From the NCBI GenBank assembly GCA_018825665.1, contig JAHJEG010000010.1, forward strand, positions 1-41,629: a stretch of DNA of 41,629 bases, in the 5' to 3' direction. A model generated the notes under the pieces. That model was not told the origin of the DNA. It made no database searches and worked only from the letters and a program-made list of their open reading frames with translations. Shown here in pieces: positions 7,495 through 15,079 of the stretch. The position numbers were made by a program, and so were the translations under genes. The DNA is from a bacterium (lineage in GTDB: Bacteria; Campylobacterota; Campylobacteria; Campylobacterales; Sulfurimonadaceae). Within the stretch, counting starts at the first letter, position 1. The number at the start of each line of letters is the position of its first letter.

Positions 7495-10202
7495 AAAAAG
7501 TATTAAAGACAATGCTCTTTATCCAGATTCTCTTTGCCTCTTTTTTGTCTTCAAACGAATTTATTCCAAAAATATTTCAACCGGGCAATACGGTTGTCCC
7601 CAATGACAAAGAGTACTATAAACATAATCAGAACAATACGCAGATACTCTATACCAAAGAGAATCTGCCCTTTGCAAAGCATACGGCGAATATAGAGAAT
7701 TCTCTCAATAGACAGTATGAGCTGTTCTTTAATTGGAAGCTCGATGAAACGCTTTATATAGGTTTGATGTCGGACTGCAACCAGATAGCAAACGGATTTT
7801 CAAGCCAGTGGCCAAATAACAGACAGATACATTATATCGGCGGTACTCAGCTTATAGATTATTTTTCATCGGCTTCCTGGCTGGATAATCTGCTGTATCA
7901 TGAAACTGCCCATAATTATCAGACAAATATAAAAGCAAGTCCCGTCTCAAGAACGCTTCATTCAATTTTTGGCAACGGCTCCGTGGTATTTCCCATACCG
8001 ATGAATGTTCCGAATGTGATGGAGAGTTCGTTTATGCTTGAGGGAAATGCGGTTTTAAACGAATCGTGGCACGGCAACGGAGGCAGATTGTACAGCGGCA
8101 GGTTTAAGGCCGAGACTATTTTACAGGCAAAAGCGGGAAAGATAACTGCCGCAGAGGTTTACAATGCGAAACTTGCTTTTCCTTATGGCGATATCGCCTA
8201 TATCCAGGGTGCGTTTTACAATTTGTATATGGCTGAGAAATACGGGATTGAGGCTTTAAACAGCTATTTTTTTATTCATTCGGAAGATTTTTTCTGGCCG
8301 CAGTTTACCAATGCAAGCATGCTCGCGGCCGTGGGAGTTGATTTTGAGAGTTCGCTTTTGGAGTTTTCCAAAGTGTACGCAAAGATGGGCGAGAGTTTTA
8401 AAGAAGCCCGCGGTGAAAAAATTACGGGTTCGCAGTTTTTTTATCCGCTCTCAAACGACAAGGATGAGATATTTTTTATAATAAATAAAAGCGGAGTCCA
8501 GGATCCGGAACTTATAGTCCTAAGCAAAAAGGACAAATCCCTCAAAAAAGTAACACAGAGCTGGCTGCCCGGCAAGGTGATAAAAAAAGATTCAGAATAT
8601 TACACACAGGCAAGTGCATATATCTCCCCGAGCAAAATAGTTCAGGGGCTTTTTTGCAAGCAGGGATTTATAAAAGATGACACAGCTTCCAAGATGGTTC
8701 AGGGATATCTCAGCAGCGGCGAAGCTGTTTATTTTGATGTGCCGAGTTCATTTTCAGAGGCGCAGTTATATGTAGGCGGGCAGTTTTACGCAAAGGTAAA
8801 TTCCTCGGTGATTATCGATGCCCGGGACAATCTGTATTATTTTGTGCAAAATAAAAAAAGAAGGACGCTGTACAGGAATAAAACTCCCCTCTATTCCTAT
8901 GAAGGTTTTTACGGGATACCCGCTGATGTGGATACTCTCGGCGGAATTTATTTTGTAGCAAATTCAGAGCTTGGAACCACTCTGTATAAATATGAAGATG
9001 CAAAGGTTTACCGCGTCAGCGAGGCGGACAATGTCATAGAAGCACGTCTGCTGGAAGGCAATGGGGTTTTTATAGCCGCTATTGGCGACAAAGAGTATTA
9101 TTATGTAAAAACCAAGCTGATTCACAGAGATGAAACCCCTTATGAGACGAAGCTGTTTTTTGAAGAAAAAGAGTATTACGCCAGAGATACTAGAGCAGAT
9201 ATCCTCCGCGCAGACTCTTTTGTTGATTTGTCGCAGCCCTATTCTTCGGTCTCAAATCTTCATTACAGCGGCACGGATCTTTTTCTTGCAAGCTCAAACA
9301 CAAATACATACGCAACACTCAATATGAACTTTTCAGATCCTCTCTCCCAAAATGCGGCTACCGCTTTTATAAGCAAAGACGCTTCACAGATTGGGTTTGG
9401 GGGATTGGAATATGCAAATTCTCAGTATCTTTTGCAGTACAGGCTGGCGGCATACGGCGTGTTTGATAATAATGACAGAGAAGATATACGCGATTTGGGG
9501 ATAATAGCGGGAGTGAATCTTCCCTATTACAGGGCGGGATACTATCTTGGAAATCTGGAGCTAAACTATTTTCAGGACTATGAGACGGATCTGAGAGAGC
9601 CGTTGAGTGCTGTTGTGAGTTTTTCAAGAAGAGAGCATTATGGGCTGAGTATGTATGAGAATTATTTAAACTTTCTCAAAATATACGCTTCAACGGACAA
9701 GGGTGACTTTATCTACGGGGGACAATATCGATACAAAAAGAGTTTTGAAGAGGAGATATATTTAGGGGCGGATTTTAAATATTCGGACCTAAGTGCAAGG
9801 GGAAGCAGACAAAACAGCGGTGTAAAGATAAGTAATATTGCATACCAGCAGGACATGGACCCTACTACAATCCACATGCCGAGCCTTGATGCAAGCTACT
9901 ATGTAAAAAGTGCAGGCTACGGGGAGATCAGTGTGGCCAAGGTTTTGAACTTTTCAAGCTACTGGTTTACTTTTCCTTTATCGCTTCAAAGAGAATCCCT
10001 GTATACGAAATACAGATATTACGAATTGCAGACATTGGGTGCCAAGAGACTGAATTTTAGTGAGATAACAGCAGGAATCACCCTCTCGAACGTATTTTTA
10101 AATAAATACAGCTTTCCTCTGAATCTCGAATATATCTACAATGATGCTGATTTTATACAGAATGAAAACAATGTCCGATTGACATTTGGGATTAGTTTTT
10201 AA
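7491..10202 (+). CDS. Outer-membrane beta-barrel protein with N-terminal metallopeptidase-like domain
   Basis: A 903-residue protein that I cannot assign to a named gene. A signal peptide (about 1-21) is followed by a domain with zinc-binding HETAH at 137-141. A candidate third ligand, E184, lies in 'MLEGNAV', the usual HExxH ... EG pattern of MA-clan (gluzincin) peptidases. The middle (about 340-590) is rich in short beta-strand repeats such as 'GIYFVANS' and 'LYYFVQN', suggesting a beta-propeller-like module. The last 300 residues alternate aromatic and polar residues and end in 'LTFGISF', a terminal phenylalanine typical of outer-membrane barrels. The start overlaps hemD by 4 bases. Inference: a surface- or periplasm-facing protease anchored by its own barrel. 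Catalysis, substrate and topology are not shown by the sequence. Confidence 0.75.
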   Translation: MKKVLKTMLFIQILFASFLSSNEFIPKIFQPGNTVVPNDKEYYKHNQNNTQILYTKENLPFAKHTANIENSLNRQYELFFNWKLDETLYIGLMSDCNQIANGFSSQWPNNRQIHYIGGTQLIDYFSSASWLDNLLYHETAHNYQTNIKASPVSRTLHSIFGNGSVVFPIPMNVPNVMESSFMLEGNAVLNESWHGNGGRLYSGRFKAETILQAKAGKITAAEVYNAKLAFPYGDIAYIQGAFYNLYMAEKYGIEALNSYFFIHSEDFFWPQFTNASMLAAVGVDFESSLLEFSKVYAKMGESFKEARGEKITGSQFFYPLSNDKDEIFFIINKSGVQDPELIVLSKKDKSLKKVTQSWLPGKVIKKDSEYYTQASAYISPSKIVQGLFCKQGFIKDDTASKMVQGYLSSGEAVYFDVPSSFSEAQLYVGGQFYAKVNSSVIIDARDNLYYFVQNKKRRTLYRNKTPLYSYEGFYGIPADVDTLGGIYFVANSELGTTLYKYEDAKVYRVSEADNVIEARLLEGNGVFIAAIGDKEYYYVKTKLIHRDETPYETKLFFEEKEYYARDTRADILRADSFVDLSQPYSSVSNLHYSGTDLFLASSNTNTYATLNMNFSDPLSQNAATAFISKDASQIGFGGLEYANSQYLLQYRLAAYGVFDNNDREDIRDLGIIAGVNLPYYRAGYYLGNLELNYFQDYETDLREPLSAVVSFSRREHYGLSMYENYLNFLKIYASTDKGDFIYGGQYRYKKSFEEEIYLGADFKYSDLSARGSRQNSGVKISNIAYQQDMDPTTIHMPSLDASYYVKSAGYGEISVAKVLNFSSYWFTFPLSLQRESLYTKYRYYELQTLGAKRLNFSEITAGITLSNVFLNKYSFPLNLEYIYNDADFIQNENNVRLTFGISF
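9871..9880 (+). repeat. Dispersed 10-mer TCCACATGCC, copy in the metallopeptidase/barrel gene
   Basis: Exact copy near the 3' end of the gene. It encodes Ile-His-Met-Pro in this frame. Confidence 0.6.
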
Positions 10203-10206
10203 AATT

Positions 10207-10217
10207 TTCCACATGCC
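10207..10217 (+). repeat. Dispersed element TTCCACATGCC, intergenic copy
   Basis: Exact 11-base copy starting 5 bases after the stop of the barrel gene. It is unpaired, with no inverted partner nearby. Confidence 0.65.
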
Positions 10218-10253
10218 GCCCTGATTCAAAAGAAAAATCAAGTATCAATTTTG

Positions 10254-10259
10254 TATAAT
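10254..10259 (+). promoter_or_regulatory. -10 element of the RNA upstream of purD
   Basis: TATAAT preceded by TTG, in an AT-rich stretch without a clear -35, as is usual for Campylobacterota housekeeping promoters. It predicts a transcription start near 10266, just before the closing stem of the RNA. Confidence 0.6.
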
Positions 10260-10265
10260 TATATC

Positions 10266-10519
10266 AGTAGTCTGAGTAGTACGACACATGCACATATGAG
10301 GGTTCTACATATTCAACTAGCGAACTAGTAGAACTTTAGTGTGTCGGTGCTTTCGTTTGAGGTATGCTAACGCGACCGAGAAAATGCCGCCGTTATAAAG
10401 CTCTCGCTTCGCCCAAATTCGGCTTTTAGAACCAAGCCAATTGCATGACGGCTACCCGGGCTATAAATCACAACAGACTTTGAGTTAGGACATTTCGGTG
10501 TTTTAACTCATTTTTTTTT
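10266..10519 (+). ncRNA. Structured RNA upstream of purD, possible 6S RNA
   Basis: A gene-free stretch of about 335 bases holds a promoter, structured sequence and a strong terminator. AGTCTG (10269-10274) can pair with CAGACT (10474-10479), closing a domain of about 210 bases. Inside it CGACACA (10282-10288) pairs with TGTGTCG (10340-10346), enclosing GTTCTAC / GTAGAAC; further on GCCGTTAT pairs with ATGACGGC with one wobble. My recollection is that the 6S RNA of Helicobacter and Campylobacter lies beside purD, which makes 6S RNA (an RNA polymerase regulator) the leading identity. The branched 5' half is not the classic single long 6S hairpin, however. Since the terminator ends 20 bases before the purD start, a cis-acting attenuator for purD is the alternative. 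It does not match tmRNA, RNase P RNA, 4.5S RNA or the ZTP riboswitch consensus. Confidence 0.6.
10481..10519 (+). terminator. Rho-independent terminator between the RNA and purD
   Basis: A 13-pair stem (TGAGTTAGGACAT with GTGTTTTAACTCA, including G-T wobbles) closes on a TTCG tetraloop and is followed by nine T residues. It lies 20 bases before the purD start codon. Confidence 0.85.
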
Positions 10520-10538
10520 AAACTATATGGAGATGTGA

Positions 10539-11804
10539 ATGAAAATATTAATATTAGGCAACGGTGCTAGAGAGTATTCTATCGGCCGTGCGATAGCAAG
10601 TGAAGGGCAGGAACATGAACTTTTCTACATGCCGGGCAACGGTGCCACAGGCGCTTTGGGAACTAATATAAATATTAAAGACTATAATGAACTTGCCGTA
10701 TGGGCAAAAGAAAACGAGATAGAATTAACGATAGTCGGCCCCGAGGGTCCTTTGGTAGACGGTGTTGTCGATATCTTTAAGTCTCACGGACTTACTATCT
10801 TTGGACCTAGCAAGGCTGCCGCACAGCTTGAAGGCTCAAAAGTATATATGAAAAACTTTTTGGCAAAATACAGTATTCCCACAGCAAGATATATTGAAAC
10901 TTCATCTATAGAAGATGCTTTCAAGTTTACAGATACTCTTAGTGCTCCGATCGTTGTAAAAGCTGACGGTCTTTGCGGCGGCAAGGGCGTGATTATCGCC
11001 ATGAGTCATGATGATGCAAAAGTGGCAATCTCTGAGATGCTAAGCGGCAAGAGTTTCGGTGATGCGGGTAAAAGCGTAATCGTAGAAGAGTTTCTCGACG
11101 GTTACGAGCTTTCGATGTTCGCTGTTTGTGATGGGGATGACTATATCCTTCTTCAGGCGGCACAAGACCACAAAAGACTTCTTGATGGAGACCAGGGACC
11201 AAACACGGGCGGAATGGGTGCCTATGCTCCGACACCTTTGGTGGATGAAGTTTTGTATCAAAAAGTAAGAGACAGAATCATAGCTCCGACACTCGAAGGT
11301 ATGAAAAAAGAGGGCGCTCCGTTTGAGGGCGTGCTTTTTATCGGTATCATGGTTGTAAACGGCGAGCCTATCACTCTGGAGTTTAATGTGCGTTTTGGCG
11401 ACCCTGAGTGTGAAATACTTATGCCTCTAATGACATCAAGTGTAAGCGATATGTTTTTAAAAGCTTCTACAAACAAACTCTCAGAGATAAAAGTGGAGTT
11501 TTCCAAACAATATGCGGTTGGCGTTGTAATGGCAAGCGAGAACTATCCGTACAGCAGCTCAAAACCGGCTGAGATTATACTGGATGAGGTACATCACGAA
11601 GAGATAGAAAAATATACCCATATCTCTTATGCAGGCGTAAGCATGCAAGAGGGGATTCTTTATGCCGATGGAGGCAGGGTTTTGGTCTGCGTAGGATTGG
11701 GAGATACGATCAAACAAGCAAGGGACCGAGCATACATGCGATGCGGACAAGTGCATTTCGCCGGTAAAAAACTTAGAACAGATATCGCTTATCAGGCACT
11801 TTAA
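10539..11804 (+). CDS. purD: Phosphoribosylamine-glycine ligase
   Basis: Joins 5-phosphoribosylamine and glycine with ATP to give GAR, the second step of purine synthesis. The 421-residue protein begins '[16 protein letters not shown]', the PurD N-terminal motif (usually GREHA; here the histidine is tyrosine). The ATP-grasp core follows with '[16 protein letters not shown]', '[13 protein letters not shown]', '[12 protein letters not shown]' and '[13 protein letters not shown]'. Ribosome-binding GGAG lies at 10529-10532, downstream of the strong terminator, so expression needs readthrough or a promoter in the short gap. The RDD gene follows after 3 bases. A one-mismatch copy of the dispersed element lies at 10624-10633. 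Confidence 0.96.
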   Translation: MKILILGNGAREYSIGRAIASEGQEHELFYMPGNGATGALGTNINIKDYNELAVWAKENEIELTIVGPEGPLVDGVVDIFKSHGLTIFGPSKAAAQLEGSKVYMKNFLAKYSIPTARYIETSSIEDAFKFTDTLSAPIVVKADGLCGGKGVIIAMSHDDAKVAISEMLSGKSFGDAGKSVIVEEFLDGYELSMFAVCDGDDYILLQAAQDHKRLLDGDQGPNTGGMGAYAPTPLVDEVLYQKVRDRIIAPTLEGMKKEGAPFEGVLFIGIMVVNGEPITLEFNVRFGDPECEILMPLMTSSVSDMFLKASTNKLSEIKVEFSKQYAVGVVMASENYPYSSSKPAEIILDEVHHEEIEKYTHISYAGVSMQEGILYADGGRVLVCVGLGDTIKQARDRAYMRCGQVHFAGKKLRTDIAYQAL

Positions 11805-11807
11805 GAG

Positions 11808-12257
11808 ATGAATGAAGAGATAGAAGATTTACTCCACAGTGAAGATATGACTTTGGCAGATACTAAAAAAAGAGCGATGGCTTTTTTGATAGACGAGATG
11901 CTTTTATCTTTTTTACTTATTTTTGCCTTATGGGATTCTTTTGCCGGTGCGGCAACTATGGAAGAGATTATAAATCTGACGAACACCTTTGTTTTAGAAT
12001 ATATGGCTATGAAGATTATTTATCAAGCATTCTTTGTAATGCAGTACGGCGCAACAATCGGCAAGATAATGATGAAAATAAGAGTCATAGAGATCAGAAC
12101 GCTTCAGACACCCAATGTTATAAGCGCATTGAACCGGGCGATATTCAGGATAATCAGCGAAATGCTGTTTTATTTGGGATTCTTATGGGGGATGCTTGAT
12201 CCTGCACGCCAAACATGGCATGATAAAACAGCAAGAACTCTGGTTATAAATGCTTAA
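11808..12257 (+). CDS. RDD family membrane protein
   Basis: A 149-residue inner-membrane protein. The RDD signature appears as 'KKRAMAFLIDEMLLSF', with the conserved Arg and Asp in the first transmembrane helix. Two further hydrophobic segments (about 43-63 and 100-125) and the typical closing 'TWHDKTARTLVI' follow. RDD proteins are widespread and mostly uncharacterised; transport roles have been suggested for some. It sits three bases after purD and overlaps lptD by 8 bases, so it is co-expressed with lipopolysaccharide-export and RNA-turnover genes. That context does not define its substrate. Confidence 0.85.
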   Translation: MNEEIEDLLHSEDMTLADTKKRAMAFLIDEMLLSFLLIFALWDSFAGAATMEEIINLTNTFVLEYMAMKIIYQAFFVMQYGATIGKIMMKIRVIEIRTLQTPNVISALNRAIFRIISEMLFYLGFLWGMLDPARQTWHDKTARTLVINA

Positions 12258-14418
12258 ACTCCTTACGCTTTTCATTTTATTTGTTTCATTTTTAAATGCA
12301 TCGGATAAGGTGGAAATCTATGCAAGCTCCATGGAGTCAGAAGATAATACCGTAAAAGCCTACGGCGGAGTGACCGTAGTGTACAAGGACTATTTTTTAA
12401 GTGCAGAGGAAGCGGTATATGACAAAAACAGCAGCGATTTGGAGCTGTTTAAAAATATCCGTGCGACATACGGCAAAGAGTACAAACTTCTGGGCGATTA
12501 TGCCAAATTAAACCTCGCAAACAAAGAGAGGACTTTCAAACCTTTTTTTATGCTTGAAAAAACTTCAGAAGTATGGATGAGTGCGGATGAAGGGTATGCA
12601 AAGGACACGGATCTCAATATAGATTCTGGCGTAATGAGCGGCTGTAATCCAAACGATCCTCTTTGGAAAATGGAATTTACATCTTCAAACTACAATACAG
12701 ACACAAAGTGGCTTAATCTCTATAATGCCAGAATCTATATCTATGATATACCTGTTATCTATACCCCCTATTTCGGGTATTCACTCGACACCACAAGACG
12801 TACGGGACTTTTGATACCTGCCTTTGGAATATCCGATGCCGAGGGTTTTTACTATGAACAGCCGATTTATATTGCAGAGCAAAACTGGTGGGATCTGCAG
12901 CTAAAACCCCAGGTGAGGACAAATCGCGGATATGGAGGCTACTCTGAGTTCAGGTTTATAGACAGTGCAATCTCAAAAGGCACACTCACCGCCGGCTACT
13001 TCAAAGAAAAAGAAAGTTATTCCCTGGAAAATGAATTGGCGCATGATTCACACTACGGATTTAATTTTGAGTACGACAATAAAGATCTTTTAAATCAGTG
13101 GTTTGGGACGAGCCTTGAGGGGCAGTCAGGTTTATACATCGATATAAACAACATGAACGATGTTGATTATATCAATCTCTCAACAAACGACAGTACGCAA
13201 AATGCCACAGCAACCCAAATACTCTCAAGAGCCAACCTCTTTTACAATACTGATAAAGATTATTTCGGTGCATATTTCAAGCACTACAAAGATTTAACAA
13301 AACAAAGCAATGAAAACACCCTTCAAAAACTGCCTACATTTCAGTACCACAGCTATTTGGATACTTTTTTTAACAACCATCTTTTATACAACGTCGATAT
13401 TCAAAGCAACAATATTTATAGAGAAATAAATAAAAAAGCTATTCAGACAAACCTGGATATACCGGTGACTTTGCAAACTTCTGTTTTTGACGAGTATCTG
13501 AATCTTTCTTACAAGGCACAGCTTTTTGGACAGCATTCCAATTTTCACGGGGATGAAGAAATATACAGCGGAGATTACAGGAGCGGTATTTTTGCCAGAA
13601 ACTATCATGTGCTAAAAGCATCGACACAGCTTACAAAGGCCTATGAAGAGCTAACCCATGTTGTCGGCTTTGGTGCGAGATATACTTCCGAGGGCTCTGA
13701 ATACTCAAGCGGATATTATAAAGACTATAATGATTTTTGTGCGGATACCATAAACAAGAGTACGCCGCAATGTGAGTTTTATAATATTACTTCCGTCAAC
13801 GAGGGTTTGCAGCTTGATTTTACACAGTATATTTATGATGCTTCTGGAAATCAGAAAATCTATCACAGATTGGCACAAAATATTGGCTATAACAGTTCTG
13901 AAAGCGAGATAGGAGAGCTTGAAAACGAGCTTGACTATCAGATAAATCACAGCGTAAATTTTTACAATAATATACTCTATAATTATGACGAACACTCATT
14001 TTCTAAAACTTTCAACAGAATATCGTATATTGCCAATGGGTTTAATATTAGCTTTTCTCATCTTTATAAAGATACTTTTTTGCCTTCAAGCGACACCTAT
14101 TCGCCATTTACAAGCTATATTACATCAAGTGCAAGCTATACTTTCAATGAACATTACTCTTATGGGGCAAAATGGAATCATGATTTGCAGACAAGCTTAA
14201 AAAAGAGTTCAGAAATAGGGTTTATGTATAAAAAAAGATGTTGGGACTTCGGGCTTAGATATGTTGAGAATAACAGACCGGTTCTTACAAATAACAACTC
14301 ATCTTCGGTGTATGACAGATATTTGTATTTTAGTATAGTCCTAAAACCATTAATGAAGCAGGGCGGGGCGGCATCTGATTTTGCAGCCAGACTCCCTGAA
14401 ACTTTGCAAGGTAAATAA
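12250..14418 (+). CDS. lptD: LPS-assembly outer-membrane protein LptD
   Basis: Barrel component of the Lpt machine that inserts lipopolysaccharide into the outer leaflet of the outer membrane, with LptE. Residues 1-17 form a signal peptide. The periplasmic OstA/LptA-like jellyroll (about 18-140) starts 'DKVEIYASSMESEDNTVKA'. The LptD barrel region begins around 'YIYDIPVIYTPYFGYSLD' and 'RRTGLLIPAFG', a stretch well conserved in LptD. At 722 residues it fits the family in this phylum. Cysteines are few (C131, then C493, C503 and C666), so the disulfide pattern differs from E. coli. The gene overlaps RDD by 8 bases and is followed closely by the PRTase gene. Confidence 0.92.
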   Translation: MLKLLTLFILFVSFLNASDKVEIYASSMESEDNTVKAYGGVTVVYKDYFLSAEEAVYDKNSSDLELFKNIRATYGKEYKLLGDYAKLNLANKERTFKPFFMLEKTSEVWMSADEGYAKDTDLNIDSGVMSGCNPNDPLWKMEFTSSNYNTDTKWLNLYNARIYIYDIPVIYTPYFGYSLDTTRRTGLLIPAFGISDAEGFYYEQPIYIAEQNWWDLQLKPQVRTNRGYGGYSEFRFIDSAISKGTLTAGYFKEKESYSLENELAHDSHYGFNFEYDNKDLLNQWFGTSLEGQSGLYIDINNMNDVDYINLSTNDSTQNATATQILSRANLFYNTDKDYFGAYFKHYKDLTKQSNENTLQKLPTFQYHSYLDTFFNNHLLYNVDIQSNNIYREINKKAIQTNLDIPVTLQTSVFDEYLNLSYKAQLFGQHSNFHGDEEIYSGDYRSGIFARNYHVLKASTQLTKAYEELTHVVGFGARYTSEGSEYSSGYYKDYNDFCADTINKSTPQCEFYNITSVNEGLQLDFTQYIYDASGNQKIYHRLAQNIGYNSSESEIGELENELDYQINHSVNFYNNILYNYDEHSFSKTFNRISYIANGFNISFSHLYKDTFLPSSDTYSPFTSYITSSASYTFNEHYSYGAKWNHDLQTSLKKSSEIGFMYKKRCWDFGLRYVENNRPVLTNNNSSSVYDRYLYFSIVLKPLMKQGGAASDFAARLPETLQGK

Positions 14419-14422
14419 TCTT

Positions 14423-15073
14423 ATGAAGAAGTATAAAAGTATTTTAAAAAACCGTCAGGATGCCGCTGAGAAATTAAAAGATGTGATCCCAATGCAAAAA
14501 CTTAAAGAGGAATCATGGAATATCATAGCCGTATCCTCAGGCGGCTTGGAGCTTGGCTCTTTTATAAGGGGTAAACTGCAAAACAGACTGGATTTTTTGT
14601 TTTCAGCAGCGATCAATGCACCGAATAATCACGAATGTGAAGTTGCAAGAGTGAGTGAAACCGAAGAGATCGTGATACATGAAAATCTTGTCAGCTCTTT
14701 TGACATCAAATATGACTATATATACGGAGAAGCCAGAAGAAAGCATGAAGAGAAGATTTTAAGTTATATTTACCAATACAGAAAAGGACGGCATTTTCAG
14801 TCCATGAGAGACGAAGTTGTCTTGTTGGTCGATGAGGGAAGTGAGACCGGTTCAAAATTTATGACGGCTTTAAAAACCATTTTGGCTCAAAAACCAAAAG
14901 CAGTATACATCGCAGTACCGGTTTTACCGGCGGATGTACTGGAGTTGCTGGAGCCGTTTGCGGATGATGTATATACTCTTTATGATATAGAGGATTATGT
15001 GGAAACACCTCTGTATTATGAAGAATTGGATAACATTAGTGAAGAAAGAATCGAAATATTATTAGGAGAATAG
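14423..15073 (+). CDS. Phosphoribosyltransferase-domain protein
   Basis: A 216-residue cytoplasmic protein of the type I PRTase fold. The PRPP-binding loop is 'VVLLVDEGSETGS' at about 132-144, and 'AVSSGGLELGSFI' near 36-48 is a second family element. It resembles the PRTases related to Rv0571/ComF-like groups that sit beside pnp in Campylobacterota; substrate unknown. The start is set at ATG 14423, four bases past the lptD stop. A 14-residue extension overlapping lptD is unlikely. The stop is 6 bases before pnp, so it belongs to the same transcript. Confidence 0.8.
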   Translation: MKKYKSILKNRQDAAEKLKDVIPMQKLKEESWNIIAVSSGGLELGSFIRGKLQNRLDFLFSAAINAPNNHECEVARVSETEEIVIHENLVSSFDIKYDYIYGEARRKHEEKILSYIYQYRKGRHFQSMRDEVVLLVDEGSETGSKFMTALKTILAQKPKAVYIAVPVLPADVLELLEPFADDVYTLYDIEDYVETPLYYEELDNISEERIEILLGE

Positions 15074-15079
15074 GTACAG

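Noticed and set aside
10266-10519. The purD leader as tmRNA, RNase P RNA, 4.5S RNA or ZTP riboswitch
   Set aside because: None of the invariant sequences of these RNAs is present: no tRNA-like ends, no RNase P core, no SRP tetraloop motif, no ZTP pseudoknot consensus.
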